From: Pseudopyrenochaeta lycopersici
Lineage: Eukaryota > Ascomycota > Dothideomycetes > Pleosporales > Pseudopyrenochaetaceae
Reading direction: 5' to 3'
Assembly (NCBI GenBank): GCA_003313425.1
Contig: NHZP01000054.1
Span: 124,001 to 188,000 of the forward strand
Length of the DNA: 64,000 bases
The position numbers and the translations under genes were made by a program. Below are positions 33,862 through 43,740 of this stretch, one piece after another. Position 1 is the first letter of the stretch. The number at the start of each line of letters is the position of its first letter. The notes under the pieces were generated by a model, which had not been told where the DNA came from, made no database searches, and saw only the letters and a list, made by a program, of their open reading frames with translations.

Positions 33862-34727
33862 AAAGCTTAATTACTGGAGGGAAATTTGAGTGAATGGGTG
33901 CTAGCACCAGGCTCGAGAGCAGCTAGCCGCCGCCCGTTCGGGCTTGCCTGCCTCGCCGCGCGCGATAGAGGCTATTTTACTGCACACGCCTCCATTCCGC
34001 TACGTTGGGATTACAGTCACGGTGAGCATTGGCCAAAAAGAGCAAGCGCTACGGCTACGAGGCGCTGCTTCCACAGGCGCGTGAGCAACCCAGCCGCAGT
34101 CAAGCACTGTCCATATGCCGAACGCTTACTACCCTGACGAGTACTGCTAGGCTGCTCATCTGCCATGGAGTCGAAACAAGGTGCAGTTTGTAATCTCATA
34201 CGTATTATGATCCGCAATGCCGTGCGGCGCGGCGGACCTGCCGGTCGTGCTTCGGCTTCAACCAAATGTCAACGCCTGCGCACAATCGCTTAGCCTTGTG
34301 ATGTCTCATTCGGTCGGTACAGAGAATCCTCGGATGGACTGCATCACCCTTCTAGCAGCCGTTAATATCTGCTGATATAGACCAAATTTGAAGCTAACAG
34401 TTGACTTGAGCGGAAATGTCGAAAAGGTGGAATCACTTCTCCGATGAAGTAACAGGCTAGTAATTTTATTCGCATAGTACGTTAGTCACACGTAAAATCA
34501 ATCTGCCATTTTAGGGATAGCCTTGGTTTTGATACTGCAGGCTTGCATCAAATTGAAGTACACATCCAACAGCCCCGCCGAACCCATACCCAGCTCGTCT
34601 TGTCAGCCTGTACAAAGGTTGTTCTTCTCAAAAGAAGGGACAGCCTCAGATCTTCAGCGCTACCATCTGTGCTCCATTTTCCCGAAACAAGGCACTGCAT
34701 TAGCGTCTACTTTAACATTGCCCAGCT
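33862..34727. other. Intergenic
   Basis: Nothing recognisable; no continuation of the NLR was found after the LINE segment. Confidence 0.4.
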
Positions 34728-35282
34728 TTGTATATAGTCGTCACGACTAGCCAACGAACTACAGCAGCGCCGTTATCAGAAGATAACTCGATGAAGGTAA
34801 TGATGCACCTCATACGGGCGGGTCGACGTTTCTTAACCAAGCGGGTGCTCGCTCTCCGATCCCCCTCGTCAAAGCTTCAGATGACACCATACCAGGCATG
34901 GTACGGCGAAAAGCCTGATTTATCACGACTAAGGGTGATCGGGTCGAGGGGGGAATACCTGGTCCCACCAAAGCAGAGGAAGAAGCTTACTGAGCCACGA
35001 ACAAGACCATGCATATTATTAGGCTATGAAGGGAACACCAATTACCGCATCCTACTAGAAGATGGGAGGATCGTTGGAACCCCAAATGCCGAATTCCAAG
35101 AAGCCCTTATGACTTCCTCCACACAGACGAGACTAGATGTGGGAGCCAAACAAGATGGCTTACCTGAGGCAACGGCTGCTGCCCCAGGGGGGAGTGTTAG
35201 ATCTTCTAATAGTATTCTACAAATCTATAAGCCTCCGATAGTAGAGAGCTCTAATCCTGCTTATGCTAGACTAGTTAGATAG
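34728..35282 (+). pseudogene. Copia polyprotein fragment (integrase C-terminal part)
   Basis: The reading frame contains 'MTPYQAWYGEKPDLSRLRVI', then 'VPPKQRKKL', 'CILLGYEGNTNYRILLEDGR' and 'VGTPNAEF'. This is the end of the Ty1/Copia integrase, where the usual text is P..AW.G.KPD...LRVFG and C.FLGYE. It ends in 'PGGSV' from a G-rich tract (CAGGGGGGAGTG). The catalytic DDE part, reverse transcriptase and RNase H are missing. A dead remnant. Confidence 0.85.
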
Positions 35283-35593
35283 AAGTGTATTGCTTTTGAT
35301 CGGCGAAACTCCCGGGATTCACGTCCTTGTCTTAAATCGACCTGATATACTAAGCCCTATAGTTTTTAACATATTAACTTCATTTGCAGCCCTCCGAGCT
35401 CTTGACAGACTCGCGATGTCGAGAATAGACAGGGGGTCTTAATTGAAGGGTAAAAAATGACGATGACAGAACGACGACTAGCATCATCAAAACCAGACAT
35501 TAATTTATCGGATACTAGCTTACTTAAGGACCGTTTGTAAGTTACTAAATTTGGTTGTTGTAGAGTACCAAAGTCTACATGTTGGGGAAGACA

Positions 35594-35724
35594 TGTCAAA
35601 ACTTTCGGGGTGTAAGAGTTCTCATTAATCAAGCTGGGCCTGAGACTAAGTAATGACGCTAATTAGTCATGTAGACAACGTCACATGACCACTGCCTTCA
35701 TCGCCATCTTGACACTCCCCCTCG
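35594..35724 (-). mobile_element. Family A LTR with adjacent polypurine tract
   Basis: 35594-35714 matches the solo LTRs at 6422-6511 and 60430-60553. Read on the minus strand it is preceded by 'CGTCGAGGGGGAG' (35715-35727), a typical polypurine tract directly next to the TGTCAAG start. It is therefore the 3' LTR of a minus-oriented element whose internal part lay to the right. No target duplication is seen at the outer edge pair. Confidence 0.7.
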
Positions 35725-36069
35725 ACGAGGGCAGTGCTCCCCCTCAATTGCCGCTAGGCACGCACACGTAACTAGTTCATGCTATGGAGACGTTGCCCTA
35801 CTCATCACAAACGGTGATGTCCAAAACGCCCCCTTAGCTATCAATCTTATATAGTTAGGAGAAGTTCTAAATGCTTAGCAGTGGCTATAGTACAGTACTT
35901 TAAGAGAAATTTAGTAGATTTTAACGTGTACGTGGAGTTATTGTGGCTTGAAGTTGAAGTACCCCTCATATTTTGCGGCACGGTGGGTTTTGCGCGACGC
36001 AGGGGGGGACGTTAGGTCTCTAGCTTGCAGGCAGAATCATCATCACTTCTTCTTCCTATTCTCAACAGT

Positions 36070-36096
36070 GTCTCGCTACGCAGTGGGTGACAATTA
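36070..36096. repeat. Terminal-repeat-like motif, possible MITE end
   Basis: 'TGTCTCGCTACGCAGTGGGT' followed by GACAATTA resembles the right end of the element at 56890-57125 (TGTCTCGCTACACAGTGAAG, then GACGTTA). It also resembles the ends of the 6.6-kb transposon next door. No matching left end was found, so it is a relic. Confidence 0.5.
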
Positions 36097-36104
36097 AGTT
36101 AGGA

Positions 36105-36222
36105 ATTCGATTGCTTTGCATGAGGAACCCAACGGGAGTTTGAAGTTGAAGAATAAGCTTTAATGGTACTTACCAGTCCAACACTGTGCACTTCCATAGC
36201 TGGTTGTGAAAAATGGGCGATC
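36105..36222 (+). repeat. Duplicated fragment of the Zn2Cys6 gene (58.24-58.35 kb)
   Basis: About 115 bp match 58236-58352 in the same orientation, e.g. 'GTGCACTTCCATAGCTGGTT' and 'GTGAAAAAT'. The block covers the end of an exon and the start of its intron. Here the intron donor reads GTAAGT, in the gene GTGAGT. It lies directly beside the family B solo LTR. Confidence 0.75.
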
Positions 36223-36227
36223 ATTGG

Positions 36228-36469
36228 TGTTGGTATGAGTAGTTACTCTATTAATGTGGCACATGTGATGCAATTCTCAATAGACTTAAAATTATCTCTA
36301 TTTTGAGTTGTCTCTTATTTTTTTCTTCAAAGCGCAGCCTAGCCTTTATATCTAACTTACGGTCTTAACTTCAGCTCTTCGGACTGGCCGACGGTCAGTC
36401 CGATATTCTCGGTTTTACCGAAAAGTCTAAAGTTTCGGTTTCTCTGATCAGATATCACCGTACTTTCTA
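36228..36469 (-). mobile_element. Solo LTR family B, left part (TSD ATTGG)
   Basis: The larger part of a second family B LTR, colinear with 6556-6786 (e.g. 'GGCACATGTGATGCAATTCT', 'GATATCACCGTA'). ATTGG at 36223-36227 and at 43080-43084 is its 5-bp target duplication. The LTR is split at a TA by the 6.6-kb DNA transposon. Confidence 0.9.
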
Positions 36470-36511
36470 ACATCCCTCACTACGTAGCGAGAATCACTGC
36501 GTAGCGAGAGA
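36470..36511 (+). repeat. Left terminal inverted repeat
   Basis: The first 29 bases are identical to the right end read in reverse complement, with three mismatches in the next 13. Internally the TIR holds two copies of a 17-bp motif, TCACTRCGTAGCGAGAR, a likely transposase-binding site. Confidence 0.92.
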
Positions 36512-37090
36512 ATTTTATTACTTTACTACCAAAGCCTCTCCTACGCAAATCTATAAAGCTATAACCAGTGTATTAGCAGTTTTGTGCTATTTCCGCATCT
36601 AGCACCGGTGTGTGACTAGAAAAATACAGGCCTGTTGGCGATGCTGTCGATCATTTTGTCGTGGCGTCCGGGTCCGCTCTAACCGTGCTACCCTTGTCAA
36701 ACCACGACTACTAACAAGCCTCTATGTTTCGGGGCTATAATATAGTAGTCCTGTTACAATAGAATAAGCTTCTAAAATTTGAAGTTACTTTGCCATAAGG
36801 GCTGTGTCTTCCGGGAGTTTCGCCGAGCGTACGAGGGGTCTCGCTATCCTTCCGACTTAGCGTGATACCTTAGCGCATCTTATCATACATTAGCGGCTAT
36901 GTATCTTACTGTTTTGCATTAGCTAATTACACGTGCCTTGTGGCGCTGGAGAAAAGTGTTTGTTCAGTTTGTCTAGTTTGTCTAGTTTGTCCAGTCTGAA
37001 AATAGCAACGTGCCAAGTTTCCTTGTCTGCACTGGCACTGGCCCGCATCCCACTCCCTCTTCCCATCACCATCCGCACCGTGAGCTAAAC

Positions 37091-38935
37091 ATGGATAAAG
37101 CCAGTCAAGTATTGGCCGAAGGCCTTCCCGAAGGTATGCCTCACACATTTACTGCTCTAGCAGCACATGGCAACGTCGCCATCTCTACCCTCCATCATCG
37201 TGCACAAGGACGACGCTCGATAGAAGCCAAAGCCGAAGGCCAACGGTACCTCACCCGGTACGAAGCGAACGCAGTCGTCGAGTTCTTGTTACAACAGAAG
37301 GCTTTTGGACAACCTGTGCGAATGAAGTATATACCCTCAATAGCATTCAGTGCCACTCGCAATCGGCCCCTGGCGGACAGACCACTCAAGCCTCCTGGCC
37401 CAAACTGGCCTAAGGCCTTTGAGAGACACCGTCCAGAACTGATAGCGAAGAAGAACCGACCACAGGACTGGAGCCGGTATAATATCTATGATAAGGTCAA
37501 GTACTGGTTTGAGGTGATCGCAAAGGAATTAGACAACCCGGCTATACTACCCGAGAATGTTTATAATATGGATGAGATTGGCATTATGCTAAGTATGCTA
37601 AATTCCGTTAAAGTCCTTGTTGGTAAGGACGATACCCAAGCCTATAGAGGCGCGCGCGTCAAGCGCACTATGGTAACCGCTGTTGAATGTATTTCCGGCG
37701 ACGGAAGGTGTCTGAACCCTATGATAATCTGGCCCGCTAAAACTCATCGAGCCAACTGGACTACACATCCTACCCCTGGTTGGGTCTATGCGTTTTCTGA
37801 TACTGGATTTACCGACTCCTATATTAGCTTACAATGGCTTAAGCTTGTGTTTGATCCCCAAACTAAACAACGGGCTAATATGAAACCACGAATACTTATC
37901 TGGGATGGCTTCGGAACACATGAGACCCTCGAAATCCTAGAGTTTTGTTTTGAAAACAACATCACACTTTGCCGTATGCCCTCTCATACCTCCCACAAGC
38001 TCCAGCCCTGTGATGTCGGAGTCTTCGGGCCCTTAAAGACATCCTATCGCGAACAGGTTGAACGAATGGAGCGAGGAGGAGTAAATACAATCGGCAAGCA
38101 GCATTTCACTTATTTGTATAGCCCTGCAAGAGAGAATTCGCTCACCAAACGGAATATTCTCGCAGCATGGAGAGGGAGCGGTTTGTTCCCATTCAACCCC
38201 GACAGGGTTCTCGCAAATATACCAAAACCCCCCGCTGAACTGACCATTCCGAGCGCTGATAAGCCGAGGGTAGAGTCTCCTCTAGGTTACGAAGCCCTAC
38301 CTACGCCCGTAACACCAGCATCGGCAGAGGCTCTAACTTCGCTACTTGATAGGATCAAAAAGGTTCCTAATAATGTAGCAAGCAGCGAGCATAAGGCGAG
38401 GCTCCAACAGAAGGTGGCGAATGCGGCCCAGACATATCTTGCTAAGATTGCACTCCTTTACGATCGAAATCAATTCTTAGCTCAAATCAACAACGAAGGC
38501 AAAACTCGTCGATTAGCTAAACCAGATGTACTGGGGAAGGCGAAGGTGATGAGCTATGAAGACCTCGAGAAGGCACGAGCGGCACGCGCTGTAAAAGATG
38601 CCAAGACAGCCGAGAAAAAGGCTAGAAAGGCTGCCAAAGAGGCCAGGAATGTCGCGAGTGCTGCACCAGAGGCAGAAGAAGCTGTCACGGGCAAGAAAAC
38701 ACGTGGCCGAAAGCGGAAGTGCGCTGCGTCGGGTCCAGATACGGCAGAGCCAACGGGCAAGGCGGTGCGGATTAGCGAAACACAGGTTGCGGAACAAGAA
38801 GCAAGTGCTCTAGAGCCAAAGATCAAGGCAGCGCGAACGAGCAAAGCGCCAAAGCCACCGATATCCACGGTGACACATGCCGAGGATGAGACTGCACCAG
38901 AACGTTGGAGTGCCCCAGTGGCGCAAATGTGGTAG
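37091..38935 (+). CDS. Fot/pogo-family DDE transposase
   Basis: 614 residues from the Met at 37091 (MDKASQVLAEGLPEG); the frame is open a further 27 codons upstream without an ATG of its own. The N-terminus carries an HTH/CENP-B-type DNA-binding region ('GNVAISTLHHRAQGRRS…YLTRYEANAVVEFLLQQ'). The catalytic core has three Asp motifs: 'VYNMDEIGI' (about residue 159), 'ILIWDGFGTHE' (about 276) and 'QPCDVGVFGPLK' (about 312), i.e. DD(x)D as in the pogo/Fot branch of Tc1-mariner. The C-terminus is a Lys/Ala/Glu-rich coil with basic clusters, possibly a nuclear localisation signal. The frame is intact, so the element may be active or recently so. Confidence 0.93.
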   Translation: MDKASQVLAEGLPEGMPHTFTALAAHGNVAISTLHHRAQGRRSIEAKAEGQRYLTRYEANAVVEFLLQQKAFGQPVRMKYIPSIAFSATRNRPLADRPLKPPGPNWPKAFERHRPELIAKKNRPQDWSRYNIYDKVKYWFEVIAKELDNPAILPENVYNMDEIGIMLSMLNSVKVLVGKDDTQAYRGARVKRTMVTAVECISGDGRCLNPMIIWPAKTHRANWTTHPTPGWVYAFSDTGFTDSYISLQWLKLVFDPQTKQRANMKPRILIWDGFGTHETLEILEFCFENNITLCRMPSHTSHKLQPCDVGVFGPLKTSYREQVERMERGGVNTIGKQHFTYLYSPARENSLTKRNILAAWRGSGLFPFNPDRVLANIPKPPAELTIPSADKPRVESPLGYEALPTPVTPASAEALTSLLDRIKKVPNNVASSEHKARLQQKVANAAQTYLAKIALLYDRNQFLAQINNEGKTRRLAKPDVLGKAKVMSYEDLEKARAARAVKDAKTAEKKARKAAKEARNVASAAPEAEEAVTGKKTRGRKRKCAASGPDTAEPTGKAVRISETQVAEQEASALEPKIKAARTSKAPKPPISTVTHAEDETAPERWSAPVAQMW

Positions 38936-39049
38936 TGGAGAATAAGGATAATGATATTAGAGTGCTAAATTTTGCCCACGTAGCAATGCCTTCCGGCGTA
39001 GAGATCCAATGAAAACCCCTGCATAAATTGTTAAGATGCTACTGTGCGT

Positions 39050-40061
39050 TTATGTAAAGCCGAGCAGCTTCTGTCGTCCTGTGACGAAATTATGGACATG
39101 CTCTTGAACCTTCTCGAATCGCACAAACCGGCAGCTCTCACTTTCAAGATGGTTGAAAAGCGACGCTAAACGTACGAATTGGCGGTTGCAGCTGCGGTTT
39201 GGGCAATGATACAGCTTTTCACTGTGGACTAATGAATTCAGATGTTGGTTTAATGCTTGAAGAGTATCATGCTTTCGGTGACATAAGTAGCACTCGTAGC
39301 TGGAGCCGTTCCAAGTCGCATTCGTTGCAATGTTCTGTATGTCGGAGTCAGGGTAGGTAAGTAGCTTATTCGTCAGTAAGCTGCTGGGATCGCGCTGACT
39401 GATGGCCTGAAAAATCGTGCGGTGATTGATGTTTTTCGCGCGTGGGCATGAGCCAGTCTCAAGGTGGTGCGAAAGGCCGCTGGCCGTGGTCAAGGCTGTT
39501 TTACAGAAGGGGCACGCAACGTTCTTGCCACGATGAGTGCTCGAGTTGAGGTGCTTACGACAGTCAGCAACGTCTCCGGTCTCGCTCGAGGACAAAGTGT
39601 AAGTAAGCGATAAAGTATCATGAACGACATACCATCTTCAAGGCATTTCCACTTTGAAATGTTTTGTTGCAATCGTCGCAGTGGTACTGCTTGTGGTGAC
39701 TTAGAGCGTCCATGTGTTGATATGCCGAGCGTTGGGTATCGAATCTCTTTTCACAGGACTCACACCCAAACTGAGGCTCCCAGTGTCCCGTGTCGTTCAT
39801 GTGCTGATCTGCCGAGCGTTGGGTATCGAATCTCTTTTCACAGGACTCGCACTCGAACTGAGGTTCCCGGTGTCCCGTGTCGTCCATGTGTTGATCTGCT
39901 GAGCGTTGGGTAAAGAATTCTCGATCGCATGTGTCGCATTCATATCGTGGGCCCCAGTGGTCGAGTGCATTCATGTGCTGGATGGCAGCTTGCTGGCTGC
40001 CAAACTCCCGATCGCAGGTCTCGCACTCGTTGTCATAGTACATACTGAGCTTGTCCTTCAA
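39050..40061 (-). CDS. Multi-C2H2 zinc-finger protein (transposon cargo)
   Basis: Exons 40061-39633 and 39553-39050, with a 79-bp intron, give 310 residues. Splicing reconstitutes a finger across the junction (CDDCNKTFQSGNALKM + HLNSSTH). About seven to eight fingers are visible: CETC…H, CDTC…H, CESC…H twice (near duplicates with 'KRFDTQRSADQHM'), CDDC…H, 'CPFCKTALTTASGLSHHLE', 'CYLCHRKHDTLQALNQHLN' and 'CPNRSCNRQFVRLASLFNHLE'. Probably a DNA- or RNA-binding protein. It lies inside the TIRs of the 6.6-kb transposon, transcribed against the transposase. Whether it regulates the element or the host is unknown. Confidence 0.88.
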
Positions 40062-40700
40062 GGTTGGTGTGCTAGGGTTTGATTCGACAACAAATGGTAA
40101 ATTTATGGATGCTTCAGGAGTGAAGGTTGGTCTACGGGGCAGCCGACGGACCCAAGTAGCGTTGCCTTCCCGCTGTGAAGTGCGGGGCTGTTTGTGAAAC
40201 CTTGTGCATTGATTCAGACGTCAGATGAAGACAGCCTTTCACTAGAAACGTCTCTTGCCGGGGCTTGCCGTCTCCCCATTCCGAACGGCAGGCGCGTGCT
40301 TCGAACGATCGTTCGTAGTGCCGTCACATGCAAGCTTTGGAGTTCCAACACCGCCAGCAACTGGCTATAGTGTTGGAACGCTTGGGCGGATCACAGCCTC
40401 CTGAGGACGAGCTCACATCATTCGAAGCATCTGTCGACGATAAGCCGTTGAGCGCATCGATAAACTTGCTGTGCTACGTACATACATCATTGAAATGCAG
40501 TCCTGCAAGTTGTTATCCTTATTGATCAAAAGATTGATAACCTTCGAGTGGCTCACCGCTTTAGCCACACTTGCGTTATTGGCTCCCTAGCTGCGTGGCG
40601 TTGTTGCTGAGTCAACCAAAGCGCCCAGGTCTTGGGCGCTCTGTCAGTTTGCGCGACCGCAAACTACGAACAACTTCACGATGCAGCACAGCATACAGCT

Positions 40701-41925
40701 ATGTTCATATCGCAAGTAGATGGAACGAAGCATCACCACGTCACGCCACCTTCAAGTATCATAAACCAGCCTTTGACACCTCCGCTGACCGACAAGAAGT
40801 CATTTGCGGAGGCGGTTCGCGTTATCGCGCTTTTCAGACAAATTCAAGCAGGGACGCACACCAACCAAGACCCGTGGATAGAGTTTCAGCTTGCACAAGG
40901 AGAGTACGGTCAAATAGAGAATACGCTCCGGCAGGACGGTGCGCTTTGGGGGTTCGTGGAAGACAAGATACGGTCAGTAGGCTTAGGGACCGCGAAGACC
41001 ACGGCTGACCGTAGACTTTGGCAGGTATGACTACGACGAAAACAAACGCAGACTGATCGTTCGCATGCCTACGGGCGTACACGAGCTCTTCATTGACAAA
41101 GTGGAGGATGACATTCGGAGCCAGCTCAAAGCAATACGTAACGGATCAGACAGGAAGGCCCTTTTCGCGCAGAAAGTGCAACCAGCGCGATCGACTGAAA
41201 TATGTTTTGCCGCTAGCGCTCTATGTAGCAAATCGAAGTACGAGCCAGACGCGTCATTCGGGCATGATGATGCACAATATCCTGGCGTCATCATCGAAGT
41301 CGCATATTCGCAGAAGAAGAAGCGCCTAGGCCGGTTGGCTGAAAACTATCTTTTGGATTCGGATGCTAGCGTACGGGTTGTCGTCGGCCTGGACATTGAG
41401 TACGGCAAGAAGGAATCACGCAAAGCAACGTTGTCGATTTGGCGACCCCGACTGTTTGAAACTACTAATGGGCTTGAACTACGAGCTGTCGAAGAGGCCG
41501 CGGATGAGGTAGACTAAACCCTTATGACGCTGACATGTTTCTAATGTTCTAAACTTTCTTACTAGGCTTTCCGTGACGATGAAGGAAACCCCGTCGAACA
41601 CCCTGGCCTACGGCTCCGCCTCAGCGAATTCACCTGCGAAGAACTCGCACAGGAGGAAATGGGAAATGACGATGCAGAAATTTGCATATCTGGGATACAG
41701 CTCTGCCAATATCTTGCTGCGGGCGAGAGCAAAGTACGGCGAGCACTGCGCAAGCATTCATTTGCCAATAAAGTCAGCAAGCGAAAACGGTCGGAAACAC
41801 CGCCTGAAGAGATAAGGGCAGGTGATGAAGCAAGATACGCTGAGCAAGAAGAGCGAGCAGCGAAGCGCGCGGATTATGACGTTGATTACCATGATAAATC
41901 ATCAACCAAGAGCCTCTCTGACTAA
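40701..41925 (+). CDS. Putative PD-(D/E)XK (Uma2-like) nuclease, transposon cargo
   Basis: Exons 40701-40972, 41025-41508 and 41566-41925, introns of 52 and 57 bp, 371 residues. The central domain has 'KYEPDASFGHDDAQYPGVII' followed by 'EVAYSQKKKRLGRLAENYL' and 'VRVVVGLDIEYGKKESRKAT'. The order PD, ~15 residues, (E)V-x-S, then a basic helix with Leu/Tyr, resembles the active-site layout of Uma2/DUF820 and other PD-(D/E)XK nucleases; this is my inference, not a database result. The N-terminal 100 residues are helical and unrecognised. The C-terminal ~80 are charged (SKRKRSETPPEEIRA…). It is the middle cargo gene of the transposon. Alternative: a fungal orphan family with a non-catalytic nuclease fold. 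Confidence 0.65.
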
Positions 41926-42006
41926 TTACAAGTCTCTTGTCGCGTTATAATGCGTCATTCTGTTGCACAAACTGCTGTCTTATTGCAACGCACAGCAAGA
42001 ATACAG

Positions 42007-42438
42007 CTAGGCTATCTGCCTTTCCTGCGTTCCTCGACGTCGTGCCGCTATATGCAATTCCATTTGCCTCTTCGGGCCCCTTCTCGTTATCACCCTTCCA
42101 GCGTCATCTCTGAAACTGTAGTCCCACACGTGCTCGTCTGGATCTTCTCGGGGACGGAAGTGTGGAGCCGCCCGAGGCGGCAGATTACGATCGGTCGTAT
42201 ACCGCCATTCTTTCTCGGTTGTACGGCGTGCGGCTGGTGTTTTCGCTGCCGTCTCGTGTGCAACTTGTTCCTGTAGATGGAGGAGGAAGTTGCTTCGAAG
42301 CCTCCAAGCCTTGCCGTAGTCGGGACACGAAGGAAGCTTACATGGATAAGCCCATACTCGTTCGTCAGGGAGGTCGGCATTATCAACCTCATCATCGAAT
42401 TCAGAAGGAATAGAAGGGCTGGAGATTGAGGTAGTCAT
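42007..42438 (-). CDS. Single C2H2-like protein (transposon cargo)
   Basis: About 143 residues from the Met at 42438 (MTTSISSPSIPSEFDDEVDN); an upstream in-frame Met at 42486 is also possible. One finger-like unit, 'YPCKLPSCPDYGKAWRLRSN' + 'FLLHLQEQVAHE' (C-x4-C…H-x5-H), is followed by a basic region and 'RGPKRQMELHIAARRRGTQE'. It could be a complete small regulator or the 5' exon of a broken gene. Confidence 0.55.
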   Translation of the reverse strand: MTTSISSPSIPSEFDDEVDNADLPDERVWAYPCKLPSCPDYGKAWRLRSNFLLHLQEQVAHETAAKTPAARRTTEKEWRYTTDRNLPPRAAPHFRPREDPDEHVWDYSFRDDAGRVITRRGPKRQMELHIAARRRGTQERQIA

Positions 42439-42486
42439 GCTCTGTCCGCTAGCGTGTATTGCTTGATAGTGGGGAACAACTTCCAA

Positions 42487-43023
42487 CGCGGGGCTTGATG
42501 GCTTTCAACAACGCATGCGGGGGAACTTCGGGACAAATGATTAACATTGTAATTATGCCTTCGTTCTATCTATTTAAGGAAACTCTTAGCTACAATTACG
42601 TAATGTGGCTTAAATTACAAGTAATATTACATGGGACGTTAAAAATGACCCACCTCGCCTCGCCTAATTGAAAGGTACCGACCGGGGTGGCGACGTTGCA
42701 TGAATCATCCTCGTACTGCCGCCACAGGGCTGAGAATGCCTTCTAGGCGAGTTAGCGAGGCTAGAGGATTACATACTTCAATATTATAACTATTAGGAGT
42801 GATGAGCGCTTAGTAGTGGAGCTGTGGTGGAGGAGTCCTTCCACGTTGTAAATTGAGGGCTTCCGCAAATCAAGTACGGGGGTGACAATAACACTAGTAT
42901 TTTTTCTGATAGCAGCTGTCAGGAGGTTGAGGAGGTCCTCCTGCACACGACCTGAGTAACGCAACATAAATGTTCGGACGTGGTTAGAGTCCCTCTTGCT
43001 TTGAATTCTAAGTACCTGTAATT
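42487..43023. other. Transposon right subterminal region
   Basis: No convincing gene. Possible paired sequences (CTCGCCTCGCCTAA near 42655 and TAGGCGAGTTAGCGAGG near 42745) could be a small nested inverted repeat. Confidence 0.4.
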
Positions 43024-43065
43024 TTTCTCGTTACGGAGTGATTCTCGCTACGTAGTGAGGGATGT
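43024..43065 (-). repeat. Right terminal inverted repeat
   Basis: Reverse complement begins ACATCCCTCACTACGTAGCG like the left end; TA follows at 43066-43067. Confidence 0.92.
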
Positions 43066-43079
43066 TAGACCTGTCAACA
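43066..43079 (-). mobile_element. Solo LTR family B, right remainder
   Basis: TAGACCTGTCAACA completes the LTR interrupted at 36469. It corresponds to TAGACCTGCCAACA at 6773-6786 and is followed by the target duplication ATTGG. Confidence 0.88.
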
Positions 43080-43263
43080 ATTGGAATATCAGACTCAGGC
43101 TATAACTTAATGAACGAATTCCGACATTATCTGGCTCTGTCAGGTGAGAATCAATTTATTTCCCTACTGCTATATGCGCTCTTCGCTTCCTACCCTCTAT
43201 TTATCTGGGCGCGCAAGAGATACGTCATAGATGAGTACGGAACTGTGCTGACATACAGTCTCA

Positions 43264-43740
43264 TCAGACCGTGGTGAAGGTGACAGAAACAGGCCCATTT
43301 ATGGTGATTTTCCTTGCTGTGTGGTACACTCTCCTAGTTTCACTATCATCTAATAATGCAAACTGCTCTGACAAGTCGCTATTAGACGAATCTGGTCCAT
43401 CGGTATCGGATCCACACACACTGTCAGCCTCTGAGCAGACACTGTCAGTACATTCCGACGCAGCATTGTCGAGGTCTTTGGAGGCGTCGGATGCGTCGGA
43501 TTCGTCGGAATCGTCGATATATTCACTATCATCTGTTTGAACACCCAACAGATCAAATTCATACTCAGAATCAGCTTCTGATTCCCCGGTTGCCTCGTAC
43601 TCAACAGTCGAAGTGCCTGCTAGATCATATCCAGCACTTTCATAAGCGAGGTCGAGTTCAGAGATTTCGCTATCCGAGGAATCCTCACCCACGTATTTCT
43701 GCGCTGATGTGCTTGGCGTGTTCCTGAGGTCGTAAGACAT
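43264..43740 (-). CDS. Acidic low-complexity hypothetical protein
   Basis: 158 residues from the Met at 43740 (MSYDLRNTPSTSAQKYVGED). It is dominated by Asp, Ser and Glu (SDESDASDASKDLDNAASEC) with a less acidic end (ARKITINGPVSVTFTTV). No domain. Such acidic proteins may be nuclear or histone-binding, but that is speculation. It sits 200 bp outside the transposon end. Confidence 0.5.
   Translation of the reverse strand: MSYDLRNTPSTSAQKYVGEDSSDSEISELDLAYESAGYDLAGTSTVEYEATGESEADSEYEFDLLGVQTDDSEYIDDSDESDASDASKDLDNAASECTDSVCSEADSVCGSDTDGPDSSNSDLSEQFALLDDSETRRVYHTARKITINGPVSVTFTTV

Larger units (their letters stand above)
36470..43065 (+). mobile_element. 6.6-kb Fot/pogo-type transposon with cargo genes
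   Basis: Bounded by 42-bp terminal inverted repeats (36470-36511 and 43024-43065) starting ACATCCCTCACTACGTAGCG and flanked by TA (36468-36469 and 43066-43067). Removing the element and one TA restores the family B LTR sequence seen uninterrupted at 6765-6786, so the limits are precise. It carries a Fot/pogo transposase (37091-38935, +), a C2H2 gene (39050-40061, -), a Uma2-like nuclease candidate (40701-41925, +) and a C2H2 ORF (42007-42438, -). Known Fot1/Pot2-type elements are about 2 kb with only a transposase. Three extra genes inside one TIR pair is unusual. Confidence 0.88.

Noticed and set aside
36470..43065. Starship-type giant element
   Set aside because: No DUF3435 tyrosine recombinase; the ends are TIRs with TA duplication and the enzyme is a DDE transposase.
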